Of a DNA stretch of 64,000 nt, positions 10,413-22,629 are shown piece after piece. The notes beneath the pieces were generated by a model. It was not told where the DNA came from. It saw nothing but the letters and a program-made list of their open reading frames with translations, and ran no database searches. Every line of letters starts with the position of its first letter. Within the stretch, counting starts at the first letter, position 1. The position numbers and the translations under genes are program-made. The stretch is from Caecitellus pseudoparvulus (lineage: Eukaryota > Bigyra: Bicosoecida), in assembly GCA_965644315.1 (NCBI GenBank), contig CBFFRQ010000052.1:124001-188000 (forward strand), written 5' to 3'.

Positions 10413-13400
10413 TCAAGCCTGAGGCCACTTGGCGAGCTGCAGCAGCTCCAGCCACGGGATGGTCCGGTAGCCCCCCTCATTGTACCAGCCGCTGAGTTCT
10501 TGGAGAGATGTGCCGCCCTCCGCGACGCCTGCGCGCTCCAGCTCCTGGACAATGCTGTGGGCTGTGCAGGTGCAGACCTCCCGCAAGCCTGCAGGTGTCA
10601 AGACGGCGTGCAGCGTTCTGTTGGGCGCCAAGATGGCAGCCAGCAACGCAGCCATGAACTTCTCCAGTGTCGCCTGCGCCAACTTTGTGTCGGGGTCTTT
10701 CGTCCCAGACAGAGCATGGAAACCAGCCTGCAGCGTGGCGCTCTTGGAGCCGCCGCTGAACACCAGCAGCGCCACAGCCAAGTCCTCCTGCCTGACCGCG
10801 CTGAGGTCGCTGGGCGATAGCACGGCATACAGACGGTTCAGCATGCCGCTCACAGCGTCGACAGCCCCAGGGTTCTCACTGGTGGACGTCATGTCCTTCA
10901 CCAGGGTGTCGAAGGCTTCCTGGCTCACTCGCCCCTCCTCGGCCGCGCCGGCCACCAGGGACAGCACCTCGATGGGCTTCATGCTGCCCAGCGACGTCAC
11001 CAGCGCCAGCGTGTGCACAGCTGCGCAGTCCTCCAGGGACACGTGCACCTGCAGGGTCTGAGGTTCGGAGCCTTCCTCCTCGCCCGGGCACAGCACCTGC
11101 CAGCGGAAGACGTGGTGGGCCTGCGGTGTCCCCTCAGCTGGGGTTTCCTCGCCCTCCTTGCCCTCCTCGCCCTCCTTGCCCTCTTGCCCTGCAGCAGCGG
11201 CGGCAGGCCTCGAGGGGGCGCCTTCTCCGTCACTGGAGTCGCCCTCATCCTTACCTTCCTTGCCCTCCTCCTCGCTCCCAAGGTTGGACCGGGCTTCCTC
11301 CTCGTCAGTGGACGCCGCGCCTTCGCCATCGCCTTCAGTCTCCGAGCCTTCGCCAGACAGCTCCCCTTCCGAGTCGCTGGGTTCGTAGTCCTCGTCATCT
11401 TCATCGTCCTCCGCGGCTCCATCGGCCAGCACGTCGGGGAACTTGGACAGGGACAGCAGCTCCAGCCAGGGGGCTGTGACAAAGCCACCTCCATTGTACC
11501 ACTCAGCGAAGGCCGTGAAGGTCACCTGCACCTCGTCCAGGTCTGCGTCGTCTTCCCCCGCCCCCGCCTCCAGCAGCACAGTGTCGGTCAGCTGCAGGCA
11601 GTACTGGTTCAGCACGGCCGAGCGCTCCTTGGAGTCCACGCTGCTCATGGACTTGGACAGCGCAGAGAGAGCCGTGAGGAAGGCACGGAGGTACTGGAAC
11701 AGGTGCCGGCGCCCGAGGGGCAGGTCAGTCGCACTCTCCAGGTCCAAGTCATCTGGGTCGCAGCCCAGCACACCCTCTGGCTGGGCTTCCCTGGCAAAGA
11801 GGCCCCAGGCCATGGACAACTTATCGCTCTTGCGCCCCCCCACCAGCAGCGAGAAGCCTGCTGCGAACTCGGCGAAGTGCACGCACTGAGCTCCTTGTGT
11901 GTCGAAGGTCTCGAAGAAGTGGTTAAAATGCCACGTCAAAAACGTCTGTTCGTCAGGAGACAGGCGTGCCCCCGGGATGAGGTTCTTGATGAGGGAGTTG
12001 AAGAGGGACCGGTGCAAGGCGCGGGACTCCTCCTCCGAGCCTGCGCCGCTCTGCTTGGCCAGGGCCACGAGCGTGGCATACAGCTGCCTGGGCTCCAGCC
12101 CGTCAAGGCCAGAGGCACGCAGCAGGCGCTGCAGATTGGCGCAGTCCTCAAACGAGAGCTGCAGCAGGGAGGGGGGGCCGGCAGGCGCGCCACCCTCCTC
12201 GTCATCGTCCGCCGTCTCCAAGGAGAACTGGTACAGGATGGAAGGCGCGATGCCCAAGGCCTGGGCTTCGGCACTGCCAGCCTGGACGCGGCGCCCCTCC
12301 AGCCCGAAGGCCTCCAGGCCCGAGTCAGGTGACGGCGTGTTCAGCTGCTCTGTGATGGCTGCGCCGGCGTGCCCTGCCCAAGGCAGCTTGCGCAGGTCGG
12401 TCAGCTCCAGCCACCCCAGCATGCGCCAGCCGCCCTGCTCGGTGTACCAGTGTGCGAACTGCTCGTAAGTGATGGTGCTGGTGTCCTCGTCGCCCGCCTC
12501 CTTGACAATCACCAGCGCCACTTCCACAAGGCGCTCGAAGAGGGGCGCCCAGTTGGTCTGCTGCCCCTTGCCCGCGTGCAGCGCGACAGCGATGGACAGC
12601 AAGAAGCGCCACAGCTCTGACTCGCCCAGTGCCCCATCCTCGTCTGCGTCAAAGAGGTGGAAGGTCGCCCCCAGCTTCTCGCTCTTGCTACCTTGTGCGA
12701 AGACGGACAGGGCAGTGACAAGCTCCGCGGTCTCCACGCCAACGCTGCTGTCATCGTCACTGCCAGACTCGTCGCCAGTCTGGGACACGGCCCGCAGGCC
12801 GTAGCACATGGAGTAAATGGTGCGCTTGATTTGGGCAGCCGCGGCTGCTGCGCGGGTTTTGGCATCGCCCTCCTCCACCAAGTCGTCCAAGAGTCCCGAG
12901 TGGTCCAAGATGGCCGCCGCCATCTCCACCATACCGTCCGCGTCCAGGAGGCCGCTGGAGTGCTTGTCACACTTCGCGACGAGGGATGCGATGCCCGACG
13001 GGCTCAGGCAGGGCAGCCTGGACTGCACCAGGAAGAAAGCCAGCGTGTCCACCTCGTCTGACGTGAAGGTCAGGTCGGGCGCAGACCCGCCAAGGGCATA
13101 CCTGAGCACGACAGTGTCCCCTGGGGCTGCCTCGCCCTCAGCACCGGGCACAAACGCAGCCACGGCGTCCCACAGGTGGGGTGGGGGCACATCGGGGAAC
13201 TTCTTCAGGTCCAGCAGCTCCAGCCAGGAGGCGACTTCGAAACCCCCTGCGTTGTACCAGGCGCCGAACGCGTCGAAGGTCAGCGTGTCCTCCTCGATGC
13301 CGTCAAAGGCGCGCTGTGTGATGGCAGTCGCCACGCTCTCGATGGCCTTGCGAGTGGTCTCGTCCATGGTGGCTGTGCCTTTGGACTGCAGCGCGAAGAG

Positions 13401-16400
13401 CGCGCAGAGGAAGGCCACCAGCACAGCGTTAAGGCCTGCCGGTGTAACGCCCTCGTCATCGGCCGTGCCGTCTTCGTGCCCGGGGGACACTGCGTGGAAA
13501 GCCAAGGACAGCTTCTTGCTCTTGCAGCCGCCGGCGAACAGGGTGAGGGCGATGGCCAGCTGCTCGTACACGGCATCCCCATCTTCAGCAGGGACGGCCG
13601 CATACACATTCTCAAGCATGCTGGAGATGAAGGCAGCTGCCGAAGGCGGCGTGCCCTGGGGAATCAAGGTCCCCACAGCTTCTCGGAAGGCAGGCAGGGG
13701 GACGACATCCCCGTCCCCAGCTTCGTCCATGAGCAGGTGCACCGCCTCTGGGTCAGCGCCTCCCAGCCTGGACAGCCCAGTGACCACGCCAAGGGCGCGG
13801 ATGTCGTCAGCGGTGAGTTGCACAAGGGGGGACTCTGCATCCACAGGTTGCCCTGGCGGCACCAGCGGGAAGGAGAATACAAAGGCGTCCTCGCCCTCTG
13901 ATGCCTCCTCGTCGTCACCACTGGCATCCTGCATCCAGGCAGCCCACTTACTGCCGTCCAGCAGCTCCAACCATGGGATGGCTGTGTGCCCTGTGGAGTT
14001 GTACCACTCCCCAAACTCGGGGAAAGACACGCTGCCGTCAGTGGCCGTGTCTGCCTCCACTACAACACGTGCCGCCGCGAACTGGGCCGCAGCATCGGCA
14101 GCACTGTGCAGCTGGGGCAGGGAGGGCAGGGCTCCTGCGTCTGCTCCTGATGCGTGCCCCAGCCCGACGAAGCACTGTAGCCCCGCCACCAGCGAGCGGA
14201 GGAGTCGCACGAGGGCCTTCACACTCAGCCGCGCGTCATCGTCATCCGATACAGAGCCAGCGTGCACTCGCCACAGCAGGGCCAGCTTGGCAGACTTCGA
14301 GCCCTGGCACAGCAAGCTCAGTGCCGTGATGAGGTCGTTGGCAGGGGCAGACTCGACGGCCCCGGCATTGGCGAACGCCGTGAAGACGAAGTAGAGGACC
14401 GACGACAAGGCCTCCTGCTGGTCTTTGCTGAGCTTTGCCCCAGGGATGAGTGCCCGCACGGCAGCCAAGTACCCTGCACAGGTGATGTCCTGGCCCTGCT
14501 TGCTGGACGCCTTGCTCTGCAGCGCGTCCACCAGCACGTCCACTGGCGTTTCGTGCAGGCCGGAGGTGGTGGCGACGTCCATGAAGAAGGACACCACCCG
14601 CTGGGTCAGCACCATCGGCGGCTGCACCGCCTCACCATCTGGTGCAGGGCACAGCGCGAAGGCAACTTCGCCCGGTCGAGTGGTGATGGCCACAAAGGAA
14701 GCATCCTCCTCCGCCTCAGCCGGCGTCTCGGCATCGGCATCGGCAGAGGGAGGCGCGTCAGTGCCCTCGCCTGCCACAGCGTCATACGCGGCGGCGACCT
14801 CGGCACCCCACTTGCGGGCATCAATGAGCTCCAGCCACGCCGCCACCTTCCACCCTGCGCGGTTGTACCAGGCCGCAAAGGCGTCGAAGGACACTGCAGG
14901 GGCCTTGCCGCCCTCCCGGACGTACATGTCGTCGCCACGTCGCAAGACGGAGGACACCTCTGCCTCCTCGAACAACTCCTCCACCATGGCAGAGCAGGCG
15001 TGGTTAATGGTGGCCTGTGTGACCTGGGGCGCGGCGTTGGACAGCTGCCCCACGAAGGCAGTGATGGCCGTCAGGAAGCAGCGGGCGAAGACGTACACTT
15101 GGACGTCAGTCAGCAGCCCGTCGTCATCGTCGTCCATCAGCGCCCACGCGAAGGAGAGCTTGTCAGACTTGGAGCCGCCCGCCAGCAGCGTCATGCCCAG
15201 GGCCATGTGTACCGTCACCACCTCTGAGGAGATGTTCTGGTCCAGGGCGAAGAAGAGGGTGTTCAGGGACATGGCCACCTGGGTGCGGGACTCAGCGTCC
15301 AGCTCGGGGGAGGACAGCGCGACACGCCGGATGAAGCGCACCCACCCTTCCCGCTGCACAGAGCCATCCACAGTATCCTGCAGCAGGTGAGCAGCGAGCT
15401 GCCCTGGGCTGAGGGCAGGCAGGGCAGTGGCGCCTAGCAGGGCCGCGAGCTCTGCCACGTCCCGTTGCCGCACGGTGAGCACGGTCAGAGGGTCGGGCTC
15501 GTCGCTGGCCTCGTCGTCATCGACTTGGCGCTCCGGCAGGGGCAGTGCAAACACAGCCTTGCCGAAGGCTTCCTCAGCAACAGCGTCGGGGACGCTGCCG
15601 TCTGGGGCCAGGCCACTGTCAGCGTCAGCAGGGGCAGCGGCTGGTAGGGCAGGTACGGCCGGAGCCGCAGCTGCCGCCGCTGCGCGGGCGGTCGGGGATT
15701 CAATCGCGCCGTCGCCAATGTGAGGCCACTTGGTCAGGGACAGCAGCTCCAGCCAGGGGGCCACCTCGTGGCCGCCTTCATTGTACCAGCGCCCAAACGT
15801 GGCGTAGGTGATGAAGCCTGAGCTATCCCCAGCAGCTGGCTCGGCGTCTGCCTGTAGCTCCTCGGCTGACAGCAATACATCCTGCTCCTGTGCAAAGGCC
15901 ATGATGCGGTCACTCAGCTCGACGGCAGCGATGTCTACCTCCTCGGCGAGGGCTGTGGCATGGGCGCTACGCAGGCGCAGGCCCAGGTACTTGAACGCGG
16001 TGAGGCCAGTGAGGAAGGCTCGCAGGAAGCGCCACAGCTGCACGCGGTTCATGCAGCCGCCTGAGGACGCGGCGATGAGCGTCCAGGCCGCCACCAGCTT
16101 GTCGCTCTTGGAGCCATCGGTGAGCAGGGTCAAGCCAATGGCCAGCTCTGCGGCCGCGACCTGCTTGTTGGCGAAGCGGTCAAAGCACTTGAAGAAGCGG
16201 GAGAGGGAGCGGGAGAGGAACATGGTGCTGTCGCTGCCTGCGCCGTCGGCCGGGATGATCTGGCGCATGACACCGCGGAAGGCGTCCTGGCTCAGCAAGC
16301 CTCGCGTGGATGCCTCCAGCACGACAGCAAGCAGCTCCGTGGGGGACCAGGAGTCCAGCTGTGCGAGGGTCAGCAGCTTGTGGACACGCACACAGTCACC

Positions 16401-19400
16401 TTGAGTGAGGTACAGGTGTCCGCTGGCGTCTGGGTGTGGCAGGGACAGCCCGATGCGACTCAGCTCTGCCAGGGGCAGGGAGCTGTCCACAAAAGCTGTG
16501 CGCACGACCTGGGCGATGGCGGGGTGCACCGCCACGACCGGGTCCACAGCGGGCGACGGGATGAGGGGGAAGTCGAACGCAGCTTCCGCTGCATCCCCCG
16601 TGTCCATGCCGGGTGGCACCAGCAGAGCCTCCGCGCTGGGGGCGTGGGGAGGCAGGGCGGGTGGCTTAGCCGCCCGGGCATCCGGCACGAAAGCGTCCGC
16701 GGGCGCCTCCTCAGCGGAGGGGTCCACCCACTTTTCCGGAGCAAGCAGCTCCAGCCAGGCAGCGGAGCGGAAGCCGCCGTCGTTGTACCACTGGCCGAAG
16801 TCGTCGTACGTGACGGGGGCGTCGCTGGCATCCCGGTCGGCGAACATGGCCTGAATGACTTCCACTGCCCCACGGCGGGCCACAGACTGCATCTCTGCGG
16901 CTCCGTGCGGGGCGGATGTGGAGCTGAGGGCCTGCAGCCCCACAAGCACAGCATACGCGAAGCGCCACAGCTGCGTGCGCGAGAGGGGCAGAGACGGGTC
17001 CACGGAGGCTCCCTGGCCCCGCTGACCACTGGCTGCGAAGGTCGCGAAGGCGAAGTGCAGCTTGGAGCTCTTGGAGCCATCAGCAAACATGCTCAGGGCG
17101 ACCGCCAGCTCGTCTGCCGGCGCGAGCTTGGGCTTGCTGGAAGCCGTGCCAGCCACAGGCATGTCTGTGCGGGCCAGGCAGTCAAAGATGCAGCATGCTG
17201 CCGCAAGCCAGGCAGGGGTGTCCTTGGCAGGCCCCTGTGGCAGGCTGTCCAGGAATGCTGCAAATGCCGAACCATCCAGCAGGCCGAGTGGGGCGGCTGC
17301 GCGAACCTTGTACGCATGCGCTGGCACCGCGAAGAGGCCATTCAGCGCCCCCAAGCCATCCTGGCCTCGGAGGCCGCTGCCAGAGCGCGCCCGGTGAAAG
17401 GCGCCCAAGTCATCGCGACTCAGGGTCAGCGTCTCATCGGGTGGCACCACCGTGAACGTGAACACATGTGCCGCAGCAGCAGCACCATCGGGCAGCGGCG
17501 AAGCGCCCCAGGTGCTTTCGTGCACAAGGGCACCACCACCGCCCAGCGCATCGTCGGCTTCGGCATCCTCCATCGCCGCCCGCATGGCCTCCTCCATGTC
17601 GGCAGCCTCCTCGCCCTCTGCCACCCGCGGGGTCTCGCCATACACATCCTGGGCATGCAGGCCTTCATAGGCATCGTCGGCTTCGGCATCCTCCATCGCC
17701 GCCCGCATGGCCTCCTCCATGTCGGCAGCCTCCTCGCCCTCTGCCACCCGCGGGGTCTCGCCATACACATCCTGGGCATGCAGGCCTTCATAGGCATCGT
17801 CGGCCTCGGCATCCTCCATCGCCGCCCGCAAGGCCTCCTCCATGTCAGCAGCCTCCTCGCCCTCTGCCACCCGCGGGGTCTCGCCATACACATCCTGGGC
17901 ATGCAGGCCTTCATAGGCATCGTCGGCCTCGGCATCCTCCATCGCCGCCCGCAAGGACCTGTGCAGGCCACTGGAATCCGGCATGTCACCTGGGTGGTCC
18001 GCGCCGCCCGAGCGCAGGCCGAGGCCAGGCATCTGGCCATACTCGTTGGCGACGAGAGGCGGCATCTTCCCGTGGTCAAGGAGCTCCAGCCAGCCCATGG
18101 CAAGGTGGCCTTCATCGTTGTACCAGTCGCCGAACTCTTCAAAGAGTATGACATCCGGGTTACTGCGAGGAGCGCCCCCTTCAGCCTCGGGAGCCAGCAC
18201 CAGGCCAGCAGCATAGCTGGCGGCCGTGCCGACGCACTGCTGCACCTCTTCAGCAGACATGCCAGTGAGGCTGCAGCCAGCGATGGCAACCAGCATGTTC
18301 AGGAGAGCCTTGAGGAAGCGGTAGAAGGCCTCAGCGTCCAGGCCGGCGTCATCCTGCTCCTCGAAGAGAGACCAGGCCAGGGCGAGCTTGGGGGACTTCC
18401 CGCCGCGGCAAAGCAACAACATGCCGGCGATGAACTCCCCTGTGTCCACGGCTTCTTGGCCAGCTTGGGCGAAGGCGTGGAAAAGGGCGCCAAGCCCCAG
18501 GGACACACGGCGGCGCTGCTTGGCAGACAGCTGCTGCACAGCGACGAGGCTGCGCATGGCGTGAGAGAAGGCAGGCCAGGAGATGAAGCCGTCCGCCCCC
18601 GCTGCCAGCAGGGTGGTGGCCATGGTCTTCGGGTCGCACTTGTGCAGGCCGCTGAGCAGCAGCAGCTGGCGGTAGTTGTGCACGTCCTGAGCCGTGAGGA
18701 CCAGCGTGTGCAGGCTGCTGCCAACCACCGACGCGACCTCCTGCGGCAACAGAGGGAACTGACTCAGCACTGAGTCGGGATCGGCGTCGGCGAAGTAGCT
18801 GGAGCTGCGGGCAAGAGGCGGCATGGCGGGGGGCGCGACGGCAACCTCGCCTGCGGTTGCCGCTGCAGGGGCTGAAGGTGGCGGCGCAGAGAACGCGGCA
18901 GCTGGTTGCGCAGCAGTGGCAGCAGCAGTCCACTTGCTCACATCCAGCAGCTCCAGCCAGGGGATGACCGTGTGCCCCACGGAATTGTACCACTCCCCGA
19001 AGGCAACGAAGGAGATGCCAGTTGTCGGGGTTGCCCCTGGCACACGTTCGAAGACGAGGCGGGCGACTTCAACTGCCGCATCGTCCACTACATCGTGGGA
19101 GTCTGTGGGCGTCTTGCCCGCGTGTTGGGAAGACAGCGCTGTGAGGCCAATGATGTATGCGCGAAGGTAGCGCCAGAGCTCGCGGCGGGTCAGGCTGCCA
19201 TCTTGGTCGGCATCGAAGAGGGCAAACGTGGCACCCAGCTTGACGCTCTTGGAGCCACCGACGAGGATGGAGAGGCCCGTGGTAATGTCCTGCAGGGGGC
19301 GCCGGCAGCGAGCTCACGTGTCGGGGGGTGCAGCTTGCATGGTTGGCGTGGTGCGGCAGCTTACCTGAGCCTGCACCTGCCCTTCGCCTGCCCAATCGTA

Positions 19401-19833
19401 CAGGTTGAAGAGGCGCGAGAGCACGCCAGAGAACCGCCCACGTTGGGCAGCCGAGACGTGGTCCCGTACTCCGGGGGCTAGCCGTCGGATCAAGCCGAAG
19501 TACTGCGCGCGGGACAGCTGACCTTTGCTCGTGGCAGTGCCTTTCGCCGCCGCCAGCAAGTCCTCCACGCTCTTGTCCCGGAGGCCGGTTTGCTGGACCA
19601 GCTCAGCGACCAAAGTGCAGTCCTCTGGGGAGAAGTGCAGTCCAGAATCATCACCTGGCCATAACGCCATCATGATGGCGCCTGTGGCGAACGGGGAAGC
19701 AGCGTGTGTCTCCAGCTGCCGGCTCAAAAACGCACTGCCAACGGCGTCGGCAGTGCGGCGCAGCCTTCGCACGGCAAGGAAACCACGCGAGGCGCGGGGC
19801 GGGGGACGGCACCAACTTACTGTCAGCTGCCAT
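10413..19833 (-). CDS. Giant ten-module EF-hand/WYN repeat protein
   Basis: Three exons (19833-19821, 19681-19365, 19289-10413) give 3068 aa; introns of 139 and 75 nt keep frame, and the tiny first exon encodes MAAD. The protein has ten modules of ~230-320 aa. Each has a strand-rich start, helices leading to a motif like GGSKSDKL, a degenerate or real EF-hand, and an ending FxxWYNxGGxxxxxWLELLxxxKW. Canonical EF-hand loops survive in module 1 (DADQDGSLTRRE) and module 8 (DADEDGALGESE), and nearly so in module 5 (DDDDDG); the others have lost acidic ligands. Between modules 2 and 3 sits an acidic 41-residue tandem repeat, and acidic linkers separate modules 9 and 10. No TM segment or catalytic domain is seen. 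A large calcium-responsive scaffold is the inference. Confidence 0.85.
17548..17956. repeat. 123-bp tandem repeat inside the giant EF-hand gene
   Basis: Three full units begin at 17548, 17671 and 17794, with a partial fourth at 17917-17956. The unit length is exactly 123 bp (41 codons), so copy-number changes keep the frame. On the minus strand each unit encodes an acidic peptide containing AAMEDAEADDAYEGLHAQD and VYGETPRVAEGEEAADMEEA. Units differ at only a few positions, which indicates recent expansion or gene conversion. Confidence 0.95.
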
Positions 19834-20310
19834 GGCCAGGCTGGGCTGGCGCTGGGAGTCGCGCCAGGAGCAGCTGACCTTGGCAGGGGAGCAGCGTGAA
19901 CGGCAGGAGGGATGGTGTGGCTCACGCTGGTGAAGGAGCCAACTGCCACGTTGGCCAAGGCGTGCGCAGGAGCACCGGTGCGCCTGCACGATCACCTGCG
20001 CCGATGACTGCACATGTGCATGTGAATTTGGCTGTGTGCACACAAGGAGGGGGGGGGTCGTGGCCACTGTGCCCCATGGCGTGTTTCTGTGTGCTGCAGG
20101 TGGTCACGAGTAGACAGCGTCTGGGCGTGCGTGCTCGGGGCACTCAATCGAGGCCAAAATAAACCCCCCCAAATCACCCCCCGCCCATCTACACCCCCAT
20201 TGCCAGCCTGTGCATGGATGCCGCTGCGTTGACCAGCCCGGCACTCGGTCGAGCGGGCACAGCGGAAAAAGGCCCGCCCACCTTGTTCAAATTTCCGCAC
20301 TTCGCCAGGG
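19834..20310. other. Divergent intergenic region (477 bp)
   Basis: This is the promoter region shared by the giant EF-hand gene (minus) and the mitochondrial carrier gene (plus). It contains a G-run near 20047 and the element CAAATTTCCGCA at 20288-20299. No RNA gene or further coding exon is convincing. Confidence 0.5.
20288..20299 (+). promoter_or_regulatory. CAATTTCCGCA-type element upstream of the carrier gene
   Basis: CAAATTTCCGCA ends 11 nt before the proposed ATG at 20311. This mirrors the spacing seen at the coiled-coil gene starting at 22629, where the element lies in the same orientation relative to the gene. Confidence 0.45.
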
Positions 20311-21533
20311 ATGGCGGCCGGCGACAGTGCGTGGCCTGCATCCCGCGCCGAGCACACCATGCACCACGATGCACCACCTACCGTTTCCGCAGCACATGAC
20401 TCGTTCAGCAGTTTGAAGAGCTTCCTGTCGGGTTGTGCAGGGGGCGGGGCAGGTACGCGCCAAGCTCACGAGCTTCGATGCGAAACGCGGCTGAGCACCG
20501 TGCCTGTCGGCGACACACAGGGAAACTGGTGGAGTACCCCATGGACACCCTGAAAACCGTGACACAAGTGCGCCCTGACATCCGGGGCCCTCTGGATGCC
20601 GTGCAGCGGCTGGGCGTGACGGGGCTGTACCGAGGCTTACCAGTGGTTCGTCGGGCCATGCTCCGCAACAGGTGCTCCCCGTGCGGCGCACACAGCCCAC
20701 CCCCCCCCGCCCTGCCTGCACAGCCCCTGGTGGCAGCCATCCTGGAGGTGGGCACCATCCTCAGCACGAGCAAGGTGATCAAGGCCTGGATGCACGGTGC
20801 AGCTGGCTCGACCCAGCACCAGCCGTGGCATGACTTCGCCGCGGGCGGCATCTCCGGCGCCATCGTCGCGCACATCCTCACCCCCGCAGAGCTCATCAAG
20901 TGCCGCCTGCAGACAGGTGGCTACACGTCCGCTCTGGACTGCCTTCGGCGCAGTGTGGCGGCAGAGGGCGTGCGTGTGCTGTACAAGGCCCACACCGCCA
21001 CCCTCATCCGGGAGATCGCAGGCACGGCCGTGTGGCTGGGTGTGTACGAGAACTGTCTGCATTTGATGGCGGGGGGCAGCCGTAGCCGGGCGGAGCTGAC
21101 GCACCTGGAGGTCATCGCCGCTGGCTCCATTGCTGGCGTTTGGTACTGGGCGCTGCCCTTCCCCATCGACACCGTGAAGACGGTCATGCAGACTGAGGCG
21201 GTGTCCACGACGCCAGCGGGCATAGTTAGCACTGCACGGGCCATCTACGCTCGGGGCGGTATTCGGGCGTTTTACCGGGGCCTGCTGCCTTCCCTGGTGC
21301 GTGGAGCTCCAGGCAGTGCTGCGATCCTGTACACGACCGAGCTGACGCTGCGCATGCTGGATGGCGTGTTCCCGCCGAATGGCACCAGCATGCGGGAGTG
21401 GCAGGAGCCGGAACCCCCGCGAGAGGCGTCGTCTGGGCGGGTGCAAGAGGCACTGGGCATGGGCGCCGCCGTGGCGGCAGTGCTGTGTGCTCCGGACACC
21501 CACCAGCACGGCGGTTGGCGGGGTGCGCGGTGA
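20311..21533 (+). CDS. Mitochondrial carrier family protein, ornithine-carrier-like
   Basis: Three exons, 20311-20452, 20521-20642 and 20724-21533, give 357 aa. The introns were placed by restoring the three carrier repeats: GKLVEYPMDTLKT (repeat 1, split by intron 1), TPAELIKCRLQ (repeat 2) and PFPIDTVKTVMQT (repeat 3). Intron 2 restores YRGLPPLVAAILE. Carriers of this family exchange metabolites across the inner mitochondrial membrane. The third-repeat context AGVWYWALPFPIDTVKTVMQTE resembles fungal and animal ornithine carriers (ORT1/SLC25A15), so a basic amino-acid substrate is plausible but unproven. The second signature has Glu for Asp, as in some family members. A ~40-residue tail follows the third repeat. 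The Met at 20359 is an alternative start. Confidence 0.85.
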
Positions 21534-21552
21534 CACTGCATTGCCCGCACCG

Positions 21553-22629
21553 CTACCCAGGCACAACGGGCGGCACCATGGATACGATGGTGTTTGAGGC
21601 GGCATCCCGGCGGATGGTTTTGCCGAAGCAGGCAGAGCGCCCCTTGATCATGCTGCCCAGCCCAAACGCGTCCTCACCCAGCCCCGCCTTCGCCGCCACG
21701 CCGTTCATAGCTGCCACGACAGCTGCCTTGTCACTATTTGGCAACGCCCCCCCCGCATCAGCCAGTCCCAAGAGCAGTGCCGCGGCGGGTGAGCCCGCCT
21801 CCAGGGCTGCTCGCAAGATGGCGTGGCAGGCCTTGGCGTACCGCTGCTGTGTGGCGGCGGCTGCTTCAGCCCGTGCCGTCTCTGCCTGGATCTTGCGCCG
21901 GGTGCTCTCCAGTGCCCGTGTGCACTCCCGGTGGGCTTCGTGGCGTGCTGAGGCTGAGGCAGCTGTGGCAGCCGTCGCCTTGGCCTCTGCCTGCACCGCC
22001 GCGAGCTCCTCACGAAGGCGGTTGCGCTCCGCCTCCAGAGTCATGCGCTCGACGCTGGCACCACTGGTGCCGGTGGCACCACTGCCCTTGCTGCCCGCTG
22101 ACGTGCGGGGTGCCTTGGCTGGTGGCTGGGCCGCTGCGCCAGCTTCAGCCTTGGCGCTCAGCAACGCCACCACGCTGGCCAGGTCCATGATCTGCTGCTG
22201 CAGGCGGTCAATGGACTCCTCCAATGCACTGGCCGACTCCTCTGCGCGGGCATGGCGGGCCTGGGCCGCTGCAGTCTTCTCCTCCACGCCCTGTGTATCC
22301 TCAGCGTCCGCCTGGGCTTGCCGCACCTGGGCTTGCACGTCAGCTAGGCGGGCAGCTGTGCGCTCCACCTGCCTGCGCTCTTCGGCAAGGCGGGCAACTT
22401 GGCTCTCCGCAGCTTCTTCCATCTCCTGCTCTGCCACGTTGACTCGCTTTGCCACGGTGGACGCGCGCACGCCGCCCTTGTAGGCGGCAGCGGCGCTCTC
22501 CATGCGGCTGGTAGCCTTTTTCAGACCTGCTGCTCGCGATCGGAGTTCACGTACATCGCTCCACACTTCATGCCCTTCTGCTACTCCGTCCATGGAGTCC
22601 AGCGCTGCGAAGACGGCCTCCAGAGGCAT
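21553..22629 (-). CDS. Coiled-coil protein, function unknown
   Basis: Single exon, 358 aa from the ATG at 22627-22629 (MPLEAVFAALDSMD). After a short N-terminal region with the motif EGHEVWSDVRELRSRAAGLK, most of the protein is Ala/Glu/Arg heptad sequence in two blocks, about residues 40-170 and 215-285. A low-complexity Ala/Pro/Ser/Gly linker separates them. The C-terminal ~70 residues contain FGKTIRRDAASNTIVSMVPP. No known domain is recognised; a structural or adaptor role is only a guess. The frame is open up to 22698, but a CAATTTCCGCA element at 22641-22651 just before the chosen ATG favours the shorter form. Its stop is 19 bp from that of the convergent carrier gene. Confidence 0.65.
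   Translation of the reverse strand: MPLEAVFAALDSMDGVAEGHEVWSDVRELRSRAAGLKKATSRMESAAAAYKGGVRASTVAKRVNVAEQEMEEAAESQVARLAEERRQVERTAARLADVQAQVRQAQADAEDTQGVEEKTAAAQARHARAEESASALEESIDRLQQQIMDLASVVALLSAKAEAGAAAQPPAKAPRTSAGSKGSGATGTSGASVERMTLEAERNRLREELAAVQAEAKATAATAASASARHEAHRECTRALESTRRKIQAETARAEAAAATQQRYAKACHAILRAALEAGSPAAALLLGLADAGGALPNSDKAAVVAAMNGVAAKAGLGEDAFGLGSMIKGRSACFGKTIRRDAASNTIVSMVPPVVPG

Noticed and set aside
11013-14394. Long plus-strand frames (439 and 525 codons) over 11013-12332 and 12817-14394
   Set aside because: Both are shadows of the giant minus-strand gene, whose module repeats are unmistakable. The antisense peptides show no repeats or motifs of their own.
16380-18773. 797-codon open frame on the plus strand
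   Set aside because: It is antisense to the giant EF-hand gene. Its Gly/Arg/His/Val-rich composition follows from high GC and acidic sense codons, and it has no domain.
20384-20391. TTTCCGCA at 20384 as a regulatory copy
   Set aside because: It lies inside the proposed coding exon 1 of the carrier gene and lacks the flanking CAA. I counted it in the tally but did not annotate it.
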